64,000 nucleotides of DNA, taken from Ascidiaceihabitans sp. (GTDB lineage Bacteria > Pseudomonadota > Alphaproteobacteria > Rhodobacterales > Rhodobacteraceae). A program made the position numbers and the translations under genes. The DNA lies in NCBI GenBank assembly GCA_028248455.1, contig JAOKHV010000001.1, forward strand, positions 123,384-187,383, in the 5' to 3' direction. The number at the start of each line of letters is the position of its first letter. Position 1 is the first letter of the stretch. The notes under the pieces are model-generated. The model ran no database searches and had not been told where the DNA came from. It was given only the letters and a program-made list of their open reading frames with translations. This document shows positions 46,730-56,820 of the stretch, in pieces.

Positions 46730-47173
46730 TTAGCCGTAAAGTGTGACAGCCCGCGCTTCGAACGCACGGACAACACGTTGCATCGCCTCATTAAACACAA
46801 GGCCGATGATCCCCTGCAGGATGGCGTTTTTAAATTCAAAATCAACAAAGAAGATGACGTTGCACCCTGTTGGAGTGTCCTCAAACGCCCAATTGGATTT
46901 CATGTACTTAAACGGACCATCCAAATATTCGGTGTCGATCTTCATATCATCCGAGAAAAGCGTGACATGGCTGCCGAACCGTTCGCGGAAAACTTTGAAA
47001 GAAATCACCAGATCCGCCTCAAGCACCACGCTTTGCTCAACCGGTGTTGTGGATCGAATACGCGCAGCGGCGCACCACGGCAAAAACTGGGGATAAGATG
47101 CCACATCGGCCACCAGATTGTACATCTGTTGGGCTGTGTATGGCAGAGGACGTGTTTCTGAGTGTGTGGGCAT
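46730..47173 (-). CDS. ratA: RatA/COQ10-type SRPBCC protein
   Basis: The 147-residue START-like protein begins MPTHSETRPLPYTAQQMYNL with VADVASYPQFLPWCAAARI, the classic RatA/COQ10 opening. The family binds lipids and ubiquinone; E. coli RatA has been described as blocking 70S assembly, while COQ10 aids ubiquinone function. In Rhodobacteraceae this gene is often close to lipA and cinA, as here. The ubiquinone-type role is an inference. Confidence 0.88.
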   Translation of the reverse strand: MPTHSETRPLPYTAQQMYNLVADVASYPQFLPWCAAARIRSTTPVEQSVVLEADLVISFKVFRERFGSHVTLFSDDMKIDTEYLDGPFKYMKSNWAFEDTPTGCNVIFFVDFEFKNAILQGIIGLVFNEAMQRVVRAFEARAVTLYG

Positions 47174-47248
47174 AACTTTTTTGCATTTTAATATGGTTAT
47201 CGTTCAAATCCATGTGTTACGAAACCCTTGCAAATACAAGGGGTGAAC

Positions 47249-47785
47249 ATGCCACAGCGTCCATATGTCATCGATCAAATGATCTCAGCTAAATCCATTG
47301 CTGCACGGATTGAAGAGCTAAGTCACGTGCTTCAAGACGAATTCAATGGGACCAATAAACTGGTTGTTGTTGGCCTTTTACGCGGTTCATTCGTGTTTAT
47401 TGCTGACCTTGTACGCGAGTTGGATTTGCCAATTGAAGTCGATTTCCTGGAAGCATCCAGTTACGGAGACGGTATGGAAAGCAGCAGAGAAGTTCGCATT
47501 CTCAAAGACTTGCGCGGTGCAATTGAAAATCGCGATGTTTTGGTTGTCGAGGATATTGTCGACACGGGTCACACCTTGAACCACGTCACAAAGATGCTTT
47601 TAACACGCAACCCTGCACGTCTGAAATCTGTGGCTTTGTTGGATAAACCGTCACGACGCGAAGTAGATTTTCGTGCGGACTATGTTGGCTTTGATATCCC
47701 AGATGAATTTGTCGTGGGTTATGGAATTGATTTTGCTCAACGCAACCGAAACCTCCCCTATATCGGGAAGGTTCGGTTCACATGA
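47249..47785 (+). CDS. hpt: Hypoxanthine phosphoribosyltransferase
   Basis: The 178-residue enzyme salvages hypoxanthine and guanine. The PRPP motif [16 protein letters not shown] and the substrate loop [14 protein letters not shown] are clear, and the C-terminus [20 protein letters not shown] matches. AAGGGG precedes the ATG at 47249. Confidence 0.93.
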   Translation: MPQRPYVIDQMISAKSIAARIEELSHVLQDEFNGTNKLVVVGLLRGSFVFIADLVRELDLPIEVDFLEASSYGDGMESSREVRILKDLRGAIENRDVLVVEDIVDTGHTLNHVTKMLLTRNPARLKSVALLDKPSRREVDFRADYVGFDIPDEFVVGYGIDFAQRNRNLPYIGKVRFT

Positions 47786-47802
47786 TCTGAAATGAATCGG
47801 TC

Positions 47803-48084
47803 TTAGTTACAGACGATTTCACGCATAACGGTGTGTGCTTCGGCAACTTTAGTTTTGTCTTCGCGATAAACTGCTGGAAAATCCATCAGATCAATCCAGC
47901 TCTTCGTGCGTTTGATGTACTGGCGATACTCGTCTTTGATTTTGACGCGTTTCACGCTGTATTGTGCAGGAACTTTAACTTCTTGTTAACATCCGACGCG
48001 CGTTGCGCGTGACTCGTCTGCAGCAGAGTCCGGTACTGCGATAACAAATGAGATTACCGCTAATGAGGCCAAAAAACGTTTCAT
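47803..48084 (-). pseudogene. Small exported protein gene with an in-frame stop
   Basis: The frame from the ATG at 48084 gives signal MKRFLASLAVISFVIAVPDSA, then DESRATRVGC, TAA at 47986-47988, then QEVKVPAQYSVKRVKI and a C-terminal KTKVAEAHTVMREIVCN to 47803. The frame is otherwise open over 94 codons. The segment C-x-EVKVPAQ matches CYDSVWVPAK in the neighbouring gene at 48243, which suggests that the TAA replaced a tyrosine codon. No function is recognised. Confidence 0.7.
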
Positions 48085-48185
48085 AAAATATACTATTAAA
48101 AATTAACTGGCTTTTGGTTAACTAAGAAAAAGGGTTAAAAAGCGGCCCCTCTCTAACAAGAATGCGAAACTGCGGGTGAAAGCCC

Positions 48186-48220
48186 ACAAAAAGAGAGGCG
48201 CACAGCAGATGAATGCCTCT
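48186..48220 (-). terminator. Terminator of the 48243 gene
   Basis: On the minus strand AGAGGC and GCCTCT form a stem with a 15-base loop, followed by CTTTTTG. It is downstream of the gene ending at 48243. Confidence 0.6.
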
Positions 48221-48242
48221 TAATTTTCATTTGGTTAAAGGC

Positions 48243-48638
48243 TTACTTGTTCCAAGCAGCTTTGATTTTTAGGTGATAACCTTTGCTCGTCTTGCGTAAG
48301 TGCTGGATGTCAACTGATGCGTAATATATTTTTACCAATTGGCCACCACTGTGCTCCCACTTTGTGTGAGCTGCAGAATGCAATTGCTTGTGTGTTTCAG
48401 TTTTTGCTGGAACCCAAACGCTGTCGTAGCAAGCAACGACTTTACCTTCCCAAGCCATTGCTGGCACTGCGAAAGAAATCAAAACGGCTGCTGCTGTTAA
48501 AATAGAAACACTTCTGCCGATTGAGGCAACTGTTTCCAAGTAAAGGCCGTCGTCAAAGCCTGGTAATGTCTCGCCCAAGCCTACGCGGCTTTCAGCTGAA
48601 CGGCTTTCAAAAAGCCAAAACAAAGCGTTTCCACCCAT
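48243..48638 (-). CDS. Small exported protein of unknown function, related to the broken neighbour
   Basis: The C-terminal 90 residues look real: a hydrophobic segment ILTAAAVLISFAVPAMA ending in a signal-peptidase-like AMA, then WEGKVVACYDSVWVPAKTETH and a lysine-rich end. The start is unclear. The longest frame opens at 48638, but its first 40 residues would put the signal segment internally. A start near residue 33 or a lost start codon is possible. It shares the ACYxxVxVPA motif with the gene at 47803-48084, so the two are probably an old duplication. Confidence 0.55.
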   Translation of the reverse strand: MGGNALFWLFESRSAESRVGLGETLPGFDDGLYLETVASIGRSVSILTAAAVLISFAVPAMAWEGKVVACYDSVWVPAKTETHKQLHSAAHTKWEHSGGQLVKIYYASVDIQHLRKTSKGYHLKIKAAWNK

Positions 48639-48692
48639 TTAAGGTCGAAAACACAGTTTGAATTTCACTAGTATCAGGCGGAAAATCGAAAA

Positions 48693-49640
48693 TTAACCAT
48701 GTTTGGCCTGACGTGCCGCACGCAATTGCGCGAAATCATCACCTGCATGGTAGCTAGACCGCGTGAGTGGAGTTGCAGACACCATCACGAACCCCTTGCC
48801 ATAGGCGGCCTTCTCATAGGCTGCAAATTCATCGGGATGTACAAAGCGGTCAACAGCATGGTGCTTTGGCGTTGGTTGCAGGTACTGTCCCACAGTCAGA
48901 AAATCGATATCAGCGGCGCGCATGTCTTCCATGACTTGCATGACCGATTGGCGGTCCTCTCCCAATCCAACCATGATACCCGATTTGGTGAACATCATTG
49001 GATCCAGTTCTTTCACACGCTGCAATAAACGCAATGAGTGGAAGTACCGCGCGCCTGGACGCACCTCTGGATACAGTCCCGGAACCGTTTCAAGGTTGTG
49101 GTTAAATACATCTGGACGCGCCTCAACGACCACTTCCAATACGGATGGGTCACAGCGGATAAAGTCCGGTGTTAGAATTTCGATGGTTGTGTTTGGGCTG
49201 CGATGACGGATCGCTCGAATGGTTTGTGCAAAGTGATCCGCACCACCGTCTGTAATATCATCGCGGTCCACAGAGGTCACAACAACGTGGTTCAAGCCGA
49301 GTTTTTCAACCGCATGGGCCACGCGCCCCGGTTCAAATGCATCTAAATCTTCAGGTGGCTTACCCGTCGCGATGTTGCAAAAGGTACATGCGCGTGTGCA
49401 GACCTCCCCCATAATCATCATGGTCGCGTGCCCTTGGCTCCAACATTCGCCCACGTTTGGGCAGCCTGCTTCTTCGCAGACCGTGACAAGGTTATTGTCA
49501 CGCATGATTTTGCGTGTATCGTCATAGCCCTTACTATTAGGCGCTTTGACCCTGATCCAATCTGGCTTTTTAGGTTGTGGACTGTCTGGACGCTTTGCTT
49601 TTTCAGGGTGGCGTTGTTCAGGGATTTTCAGATCACGCAT
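48693..49640 (-). CDS. lipA: Lipoyl synthase
   Basis: The 315-residue radical-SAM enzyme inserts two sulfurs into octanoyl groups. The auxiliary cluster cysteines are in [12 protein letters not shown], the SAM-cluster motif is CTRACTFC, and the C-terminal RSSYHAG motif is present. It is needed for pyruvate and 2-oxoglutarate dehydrogenases. The cluster-carrier gene erpA is at 19285. Confidence 0.96.
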   Translation of the reverse strand: MRDLKIPEQRHPEKAKRPDSPQPKKPDWIRVKAPNSKGYDDTRKIMRDNNLVTVCEEAGCPNVGECWSQGHATMMIMGEVCTRACTFCNIATGKPPEDLDAFEPGRVAHAVEKLGLNHVVVTSVDRDDITDGGADHFAQTIRAIRHRSPNTTIEILTPDFIRCDPSVLEVVVEARPDVFNHNLETVPGLYPEVRPGARYFHSLRLLQRVKELDPMMFTKSGIMVGLGEDRQSVMQVMEDMRAADIDFLTVGQYLQPTPKHHAVDRFVHPDEFAAYEKAAYGKGFVMVSATPLTRSSYHAGDDFAQLRAARQAKHG

Positions 49641-49761
49641 GTTATCGACCTTTTGGGCTGCGCCATTGGCAGCAAGAGTTAGGGCAGTTTAACCTTAAAC
49701 CGTCATGGTTAAAACCCAATGTAGTGCAAACCAGCTATGTTCCAGCGCGATACCACTCTTT

Positions 49762-50811
49762 TTATCTACAGTCCCGACCAACTAACCAACCAAATCGCTT
49801 TTCAGCTGCCATAAGGCCCTCAAGGTAACAACAACGCAACAAGACATCAGGCGAACCAGGTCCAAGATCGGCCATCGTATCGGCCACACGCTTGCGCGCG
49901 GCAGACGGCCCATCGCCAACACCACCATAGGGTGCAAAACAACCGCGTCCACCTGATGTAATAAAACGATCCCAATTTTGCGCAACCCGTGGACCCATTT
50001 GGGCCAACTCAAAATCTTCACGGAGTCGTTCGCCAACATGGGCCAGCACGTCACTTAAAAAGGGTTTACCATCCTTGTCCCGACGACGTGACAACCCAGT
50101 TAAGGGAGATTCAGACAGATTATAACGCATCCGCTTCGGCCGGCCTGTATCAGAATTAGGATCAGGCAGAGTCTTTTCGCCTTATTCGCGATGCGGAGCT
50201 GCGTACTCTTCGGGTTCGCCAATCCTAGCATTTGGTGAGTTTATCAGAATTTTGCTCAGCGCTGACCGCCCTGCAATCGTGATTTGATACCGCACGATGC
50301 GACCTGATGTTTGCGGTGAGATCCAGTTTTCCAGCGCCACAGCTTGAGCAATATCGCGTTCAACAACCACTGTTCAAGTGCTCTGACCGTTAGTACCATC
50401 ACGCACAACAACTGCTTTGTCCATATCATTGGCCACGGCTAAGACCGCTCCCTTCTCACAAAGACGCCGCAAAATACGCATCGCATTTTGCTCAAGAATT
50501 GTCTCATCAGTCGTAATTTTTGTGTCAAAACCCATATCAATCGTTTCCTTAGATGCGGACACAGACCATTCACGGGACGTGTCGAAATGGTGGGTGCCAA
50601 GTTTGTTTAAGACGGCGTCAACCAACGGATCATCGCGGCGGCCCTCAACCTTGCGAATTTGTCGTAAAATCGTAGAGGCATGGCACCCCGACATCCGAGC
50701 CAACGCACGTATCGGCAGTCCCGCTTGGGTATGTGCAAGGTAGATCTGTGCAGGCATAGGCACCCAGTTAGGCAAAGATGTTGCCGTCGCAATGTGTCGC
50801 GTAATATCCAT
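49762..50811 (-). pseudogene. Helix-turn-helix protein (DUF6456-like) with two in-frame stops
   Basis: One open frame of 350 codons runs from the ATG at 50811 (MDITRHIATATSLPNW) to 49762, broken only at TGA 50374-50376 and TAA 50182-50184. A GAGGGAG ribosome-binding site supports this start. The N-terminal half has an HTH, LPIRALARMSGCHASTILRQ and RKVEGRRDDPLVD; the C-terminal part is PLTGLSRRRDKDGKPFLSDV and DRFITSGGRGCFAPYGG, matching proteins I recall as DUF6456 of Rhodobacteraceae. The two stops should abolish the full-length product. A related family gene lies divergently at 51069. Confidence 0.75.
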
Positions 50812-50968
50812 TTTATATGTCTCCCTCATAAGAGACACGGCAGTTATCCACCACTTATCTCTAGCTTTATTCACATACCCTATGGTTGATTTTGTTACTT
50901 GTTGGTTAACAGCTTCAACAATCTTCATCATGGTTTCCAAAGTATAGACAGTCATGAACCCTGCGCAC

Positions 50969-50985
50969 TTAGCCCAGCGGGCTAA
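50969..50985. promoter_or_regulatory. 17-bp palindrome, possible operator
   Basis: TTAGCCC-AGC-GGGCTAA is a perfect dyad in the divergent spacer between the HTH pseudogene (minus) and the gene at 51069 (plus). It could be an operator or a hairpin; there is no T run. Confidence 0.35.
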
Positions 50986-51068
50986 ACGCAACACCCTAAA
51001 ACCCGTGTCATAAACTCTGAATTGCTGGGTCGACTTACCCACAGTTATAACGTGCAAAGGGATTTCAA

Positions 51069-51368
51069 ATGCAAGACTCCTTAACAATCTTACAGAAGCT
51101 ACGCCGTCCAAAACTGCTCATGCGTGCAGCGCGAATTGGGGCTGCTGAATATAAACGCTTAGCCCACCTACCACGCCTTTTGGGCTACGGGCGAATGCCG
51201 AAACATTCCGAAGCTATTCTAAGGTTGATTGAGATTGAGGAAAATCTCAACGCGCTGCGCAAAGCAGGCGAATCCGCCTACAACTTGCTGCGCCATATCG
51301 ATGTGATGATTGCGATCGTGGGAGAGGCACCCGATTTACGCGCCCCTCGACCAAAACCTATCAGCTGA
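51069..51368 (+). CDS. Small hypothetical protein (DUF6477-like)
   Basis: A 99-residue basic protein starting MQDSLTILQKLRRPKLLMRA with LPRLLGYGRMPKHSEAILRLIEIEENLNALRKAG helices and a tail of APRPKPIS. It resembles a small uncharacterised family found beside the HTH gene in Rhodobacteraceae; I recall the name DUF6477 but could not check. No domain or signal peptide is seen. It stops one base before the stop codon of the MttB-family gene. Confidence 0.65.
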   Translation: MQDSLTILQKLRRPKLLMRAARIGAAEYKRLAHLPRLLGYGRMPKHSEAILRLIEIEENLNALRKAGESAYNLLRHIDVMIAIVGEAPDLRAPRPKPIS

Positions 51369-52916
51369 CTACATAAAGGAATCAGGTTCGGATTCTTTAC
51401 GTTTTGCAATGTAATCATTCAGACCGTCTGCAATGCCTTGATCCAATGGCGGCTGAACATAGTCGTTCAACATTTTCTCAACACGGGCAGTTGCCAATGA
51501 TTGCGTATCGCGCGCGCCCTCATCTTCCCACGTCTCGAATGGTTTGTAGTCCAACAGGTCTGACTTCCAGAACGCATCCTTAAAGTTAGCTTGCGTGTGT
51601 GCGCAGCCCAAGTAGTGCCCGCCGGGCCCAACTTCGCGGATCGCATCCATAGCTTGTGCGTTCACATCAATTTCAACGCCGCGTGCGAGGTGATGCAACG
51701 CACCCAACTGATCCGCGTCCATTACGAATTTCTCGAACGAGCTGACCAATCCACCTTCAAGCCAACCGCAAGAGTGCAGCATAAAGTTCACACCAGCCAA
51801 AAGGCCCATGTTCAGGCTATTGGCTGTTTCATACGCAGCCTGCGCGTCAGGCAGTTTCGATCCAGTGAACCCACCGGATGAACGATATGGCAATCCCATG
51901 CGGCGTGCCAACTGCCCTGCCCCATATGTAATGTGCGCGGCCTCCGGTGTGCCAAAGGTTGGAGCGCCAGAGTTCATGTCGATAGACGTCACAAAGGCAC
52001 CCATAATTACTGGAGCGCCGGGACGGATCAATTGGCTGTATGCAATGCCAGCCAATGCTTCGGCCATCACTTGGGTCAACGTGCCTGCAACAGAAACCGG
52101 TGCCATAGCCCCACCAACGATAAACGGCGAAACGATACAGGCCTGATTGTTTTGCGCATAAACTTCAAGCGCACCCATCATAACGTCATCGAACGTCATC
52201 GGTGAGTTGATGTTGATCAGGCTGGTCATGACTGTGTTCTCTTGAACAAAGTCTTTGCCAAACATAATGCTAGCCATGTCTACGCTGTCTTGGGCGCGGG
52301 ATGGTTCTGTCACGGACCCCATGAACGGTTTATCTGACAGGGTCATGTGCGCGTGAAGCATGTCCAAGTGACGCTTGTTAACGGGCACATCTGTTGGTTC
52401 GCAAACCGTACCACCAGAATGGTGCAGCCATTTGGACATATAGCCCAATTTTACGAATTTCTGAAAATCCCCGATGGTCGCATAACGGCGCCCACCTTCT
52501 GCGTCACGTACGAATGGAGGGCCATAAACTGGAGCAAGCACCAAATTTCGGCCACCAATTTCAACATTACGCTCTGGATTGCGTGCGTGCTGCGTAAATG
52601 TAGAGGGAGCTGTTGCACACAGTTTGCGCGCCAAACCTTTTGGAATTCTTACGCGTTCACCGTCAATGTCTGCACCCGCATCAGCCCAGCGTTTTAGAGC
52701 GACAGGATTATCAAAGAAGTTAACGCCAACTTCTTCTAGGATCTGTTCGGCGTTTGCCTCAATGATGCAAAGCGCTTCTTCCGTCAGAACCTCAAAATTC
52801 GGGATGTTGCGTTCAATGTATTTCGCCGTTTCAAAAGACACTGCTGTGCGAGCTGCACGACGTGCTGCACCGCCGCCACCGCGTCCGCGTCTTGCTGGAG
52901 TTGCTGCTTCAGACAT
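51369..52916 (-). CDS. Trimethylamine methyltransferase-family protein (MttB-like)
   Basis: The 515-residue protein belongs to the MttB family (AEQILEEVGVNFFDNPVALK; YGAGQLARRMGLPYRSSGG; EVGPGGHYLGCAHTQ). It has no in-frame amber codon, so it is the non-pyrrolysine type, members of which demethylate glycine betaine or related quaternary amines onto a corrinoid protein. The N-terminus is rich in Arg/Gly/Ala. No corrinoid-protein gene is adjacent, so its partner must be elsewhere or it acts differently. Divergent from guaA. Confidence 0.85.
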   Translation of the reverse strand: MSEAATPARRGRGGGGAARRAARTAVSFETAKYIERNIPNFEVLTEEALCIIEANAEQILEEVGVNFFDNPVALKRWADAGADIDGERVRIPKGLARKLCATAPSTFTQHARNPERNVEIGGRNLVLAPVYGPPFVRDAEGGRRYATIGDFQKFVKLGYMSKWLHHSGGTVCEPTDVPVNKRHLDMLHAHMTLSDKPFMGSVTEPSRAQDSVDMASIMFGKDFVQENTVMTSLININSPMTFDDVMMGALEVYAQNNQACIVSPFIVGGAMAPVSVAGTLTQVMAEALAGIAYSQLIRPGAPVIMGAFVTSIDMNSGAPTFGTPEAAHITYGAGQLARRMGLPYRSSGGFTGSKLPDAQAAYETANSLNMGLLAGVNFMLHSCGWLEGGLVSSFEKFVMDADQLGALHHLARGVEIDVNAQAMDAIREVGPGGHYLGCAHTQANFKDAFWKSDLLDYKPFETWEDEGARDTQSLATARVEKMLNDYVQPPLDQGIADGLNDYIAKRKESEPDSFM

Positions 52917-53118
52917 GATGATCCCCTCAGTATCGACATTACTTGATTGGTTGATACCTGAGTACCACCTGATGTCATCCCGAAATTGCGGCGATGCTGG
53001 GAAAAAAGCGACATCTGTGCGACTTCGCGACCTATCACACTAAAAACTTGTATTTCCGTGTTGCAAAGCCACCTTCGAACCCTTGCCAGCACCGCCACAT
53101 CTGCATATTGCAGGACGC

Positions 53119-54678
53119 ATGATAAACATACATGACCGCCTTCTCATCATCGACTTTGGCAGCCAAGTGACGCAATTAATTGCGCGTCGCCTGCGTGAAC
53201 TGAACGTCTATTGCGAAATTCACCCTTATCAGAACGTGACAGACGCTTTTTTGGCCGAATTCGCGCCAAAAGCTGTGATCCTTTCGGGCGGTCCCGCCTC
53301 TGTCATCGATGAAGGGTCACCCCGCCCCCCATCAACTGTGTTTGATCTCAATGTTCCGATCCTAGGAATTTGCTATGGTCAACAAGTGATGATGGAAGTC
53401 TTGGGCGGCAAGGTCGAAAGCGGCCATGGCACTGCAGAGTTTGGTCGTGCGTTTGTGACGCCAGCAGCTGAAAAACTGATCCTGCTTGATGGCTGGTTTA
53501 AAGACGAAAAAGAACAAGTTTGGATGAGCCACGGCGATCACGTATCCAAGATCGCACCGGGTTTCGAGGTTTATGGCACCTCCCCGAACGCGCCATTTGC
53601 CATCACAGCCGATACATCACGCAACTTCTTTGCGGTGCAGTTCCACCCTGAAGTTCACCACACGCCAAACGGCGCGAAATTATACGAGAACTTTGTCAAG
53701 ATGGCAGGGTTCAAAGGCGATTGGACAATGGGCGCTTATCGTGAAGAGGCAATTGCCAAAATCCGTGAGCAAGTCGGTGATGCGAAAGTTATCTGTGGCC
53801 TTTCCGGTGGTGTCGACAGTTCAGTAGCCGCTGTTTTGATCCACGAAGCTATCGGCGATCAACTAACTTGTGTATTTGTTAACAATGGATTGCTGCGCCA
53901 AGGTGAAGCCGAAGAAGTTATCACCATGTTCCGCGACAACTACAACATGCCGTTTATCTATGCGGACGAACGCGAGTTGTTCTTGGGCGAATTGGATGGT
54001 CAAAGCGATCCAGAAACCAAGCGTAAGATTATTGGCAAACTGTTCATTGACGTGTTCCAGAAACATGCGGCGGAAGTAGGCGGTGCTAAATTCTTGGCCC
54101 AAGGTACGCTGTACCCTGACGTCATCGAATCTGTATCTTTTTCTGGTGGTCCATCCGCGACCATCAAATCGCACCACAATGTTGGTGGTTTACCCGAAAA
54201 AATGGGCCTTAAGCTGGTTGAGCCGTTGCGTGAGCTGTTCAAAGACGAAGTACGCGAGCTTGGCCGTGAACTTGGCCTTCCAACTGGTTTCATCGGTCGT
54301 CACCCCTTCCCTGGTCCTGGCCTTGCAATCCGCTGCCCTGGTGAGATCACACGTCCGAAACTGGAAATCCTGCGTGAAGCAGATGCAATCTACATCGATC
54401 AGATTCGCAAGCACGGCCTGTATGACGAAATCTGGCAAGCTTTCGTTGCGATCCTACCGGTGAAAACCGTTGGAGTTATGGGCGACGGCCGCACCTATGA
54501 TTTTGCCTGCGCCCTGCGTGCGGTGACCTCTGTGGACGGTATGACAGCGGATTACTATCCGTTCAGCCACGAATTTCTTGGCGAAACTGCAACGCGGATC
54601 ATCAACGAAGTGCCCGGCATAAACCGTGTAACTTATGATATTACATCGAAGCCTCCGGGTACGATTGAGTGGGAATGA
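53119..54678 (+). CDS. guaA: GMP synthase (glutamine-hydrolysing)
   Basis: The 519-residue enzyme converts XMP to GMP. The class I glutaminase domain has [11 protein letters not shown] with the catalytic Cys and QFHPEVHHT. The synthetase domain has the PP-loop [12 protein letters not shown], and the C-terminus PPGTIEWE is the standard ending. I chose the ATG at 53119 ([16 protein letters not shown]) with AGGA upstream, rather than an earlier frame opening. Confidence 0.97.
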   Translation: MINIHDRLLIIDFGSQVTQLIARRLRELNVYCEIHPYQNVTDAFLAEFAPKAVILSGGPASVIDEGSPRPPSTVFDLNVPILGICYGQQVMMEVLGGKVESGHGTAEFGRAFVTPAAEKLILLDGWFKDEKEQVWMSHGDHVSKIAPGFEVYGTSPNAPFAITADTSRNFFAVQFHPEVHHTPNGAKLYENFVKMAGFKGDWTMGAYREEAIAKIREQVGDAKVICGLSGGVDSSVAAVLIHEAIGDQLTCVFVNNGLLRQGEAEEVITMFRDNYNMPFIYADERELFLGELDGQSDPETKRKIIGKLFIDVFQKHAAEVGGAKFLAQGTLYPDVIESVSFSGGPSATIKSHHNVGGLPEKMGLKLVEPLRELFKDEVRELGRELGLPTGFIGRHPFPGPGLAIRCPGEITRPKLEILREADAIYIDQIRKHGLYDEIWQAFVAILPVKTVGVMGDGRTYDFACALRAVTSVDGMTADYYPFSHEFLGETATRIINEVPGINRVTYDITSKPPGTIEWE

Positions 54679-54719
54679 TCCTTAGCCAACACACGATTTC
54701 GGCGAGAAGGCTGTAAGCT

Positions 54720-55592
54720 ATGAATCCCGTCCCCAAAGCTGCCATATGGATGACAGGTGCAATTGCATCCTTTTCTACGATGGCAGTCGCGGGGCGGGAA
54801 GTAAGCTTTGCCCTTGATACGTTCGAAATCATGCTGTTCCGCAGTGTAGTTGGCGTAATTATTGTGGCCATTGCTGCGGTAGCATTTGGTACGTGGCGTC
54901 AAATCAATCGCCAACAATTTAGTCTGCATTTTGTCCGAAATATTATGCACTTCACCGGCCAAAATCTTTGGTTCTATGCAGTAACAGTGATCCCGTTGGC
55001 GCAAGTTTTTGCACTGGAGTTCACCTCCCCGATCTGGGTGATCCTGCTAAGCCCATTATTACTGGCTGAGCGCATTACGCTAATCCGTGCTGCCGCGGCA
55101 TTGACGGGGTTCATCGGAGTTTTGGTTGTCACCCGCCCCGATATGGCGGGGATTAACACTGGTGTCATTATGGCTGCCTCATCAGCGATCTTCTTTGCTT
55201 TCACCATCATCTTTACCAAACGATTGACCCGCATTCAGTCGATCACGTGCATCTTATTCTACCTGGCGGTCTTACAGCTGGGATTTGGTCTCATTACAGC
55301 AGGGTATGACGGCGATATTGCACTGCCAAATGCAGAAACACTCCCGTGGCTTGTTTTGATTGGAGTGGCGGGATTGCTTGGACATTTTTGTATAACAAAT
55401 GCCTTAGCAATCGCTCCTGCAACCGTTGTGGTGCCAATAGATTTTGCTCGCCTACCTGTCATAGCGATCATCGGGATGCTAGCATATGGTGAAGCCCTTG
55501 ATTTATGGGTCCTTTTGGGTGCGGGAATCATCTTTGCTGGAAATTATTTGAACATTTGGTCAGAAACACGTGGTTCTACGGCCTTGAAATGA
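54720..55592 (+). CDS. EamA-family (DMT) membrane transporter
   Basis: The 290-residue protein has about ten hydrophobic helices in two EamA repeats (SRFAL-like first half; PWLVLIGVAGLLGHFCITNAL in the second). EamA/DMT proteins export or import metabolites such as amino acids or riboflavin; the substrate cannot be told. It begins 41 bases after guaA on the same strand. Confidence 0.85.
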   Translation: MNPVPKAAIWMTGAIASFSTMAVAGREVSFALDTFEIMLFRSVVGVIIVAIAAVAFGTWRQINRQQFSLHFVRNIMHFTGQNLWFYAVTVIPLAQVFALEFTSPIWVILLSPLLLAERITLIRAAAALTGFIGVLVVTRPDMAGINTGVIMAASSAIFFAFTIIFTKRLTRIQSITCILFYLAVLQLGFGLITAGYDGDIALPNAETLPWLVLIGVAGLLGHFCITNALAIAPATVVVPIDFARLPVIAIIGMLAYGEALDLWVLLGAGIIFAGNYLNIWSETRGSTALK

Positions 55593-55742
55593 CGGCATGC
55601 TGTCCAGTTGCGGCAATGTTCAGAAACCACCCACTTTCACGCAGGGCACCCTAGGGTAAGGATTGCGTTTTGACGCCTGTCTATATTTCGTCGTAAAAAG
55701 AAATTCGCACACGGGGAATGTGCGTTCAAGGGAGCACCACCA

Positions 55743-56728
55743 ATGAAGACATAACTTTTAGCTACAAGCATCAGCGTGCTTGCGCTGACATCATCCGCAG
55801 CTTTCGCCGGCGGCTTGGATCGGTCAGCTCACCCAACGGCTCTTATCTTTGAAATGGGAATATGATCGAGCTGAGCGTCGGCCAAGCATCACCTTCAATT
55901 AGTAGGACAGATGTTATAAACGCGACAACTGGCGGTATCGCGGAACGCTTCATGCTACCAAGTGGCGGCATCCGTTACGAAATAAATGACAAGATGGCCA
56001 TTGGTCTCATCATGTATCAGCCTTTTGGTGCCGACGTCCTATGTGGTCCAAGCGCTCCAATATTGGGCGGAACAGCCGCGACCGTTACTTCAAGTGCTTA
56101 TACCAGATTTCTACGGTACCGTTTTTCCGATAAGGTATCTGTTCACGCAGGCTTAGTTTACCCAAACTTAGAACCGAACGTAACATTGGGAGGTGCTGCA
56201 TACGGTGGCCTAAAAGGCTATAATGCGACTTTCTCTGGTGACAGTTCAATGGGGTACATAGTTGGTTCTGCGTACGAAATTCCTGATGTTGCGATGCGTG
56301 TTGCTCTCACTTACCATTTTAAAATTGAACATGATCTTGACACAACTGAGACAATTGGCAGAGCGGCAATCGCTGCACCATCAAGCATAGGCGTAACGAC
56401 TCCAAAAGCCATCGAATTGAAGCTCTAATCCGGTGTTACGGTAGATACCTTGGTGTTTGGTTCTATTCGGTAATCACACAACAGTGAAACGACAGTTTCA
56501 TCCATTGGCCTAACAACAGCAACGGGAGACCCAACTAAGTCTCTGACCAGTTTGACTGCTTCCCTCGATATCGATTTAGGCGTTGGTCGCAAGTTCAATG
56601 ATAAGTGGTCCGGAAGCGCAACTGTTGGCTGGGAGAGAAAATAAAAAAGTGATCTCGTTTCACCACGAGTTGCAACTAATGGCTCAAGCACTGTTTCCGC
56701 AGGTTTACAGATTCAGTTCAACTTCTAA
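55743..56728 (+). pseudogene. FadL/OmpP1-type outer-membrane porin with multiple stops and a frameshift
   Basis: The reading opens with a signal peptide at 55743, is stopped by TAA at 55752-55754 (codon 4), and continues LLATSISVLALTSSAAFAGG. Near 55860 one base is missing, after which IELSVGQASPSI, TDVINATTGG and RYEINDKMAIGLIMYQPFG follow. Further TAA codons occur at 56426, 56471 and 56642, while the frame still reads DLGVGRKFNDKWSGSATVGW and ends QIQFNF, a beta-barrel C-terminus with terminal Phe. At least five lesions make it a certain pseudogene. FadL proteins import long-chain fatty acids or hydrophobic compounds. Confidence 0.85.
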
Positions 56729-56820
56729 TCGACAAGCACAGATAACCAACCTTCTTTGGTACGGCGACTTCCCGCAAGAAACGGGTACCCAAGGCGCGGC
56801 ACACTTACTAGTGTCGCGCC

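Noticed and set aside
46619..47161. A 180-codon plus-strand ORF
   Set aside because: It lies antisense to ratA and the end of MmgE/PrpD, which have clear family motifs.
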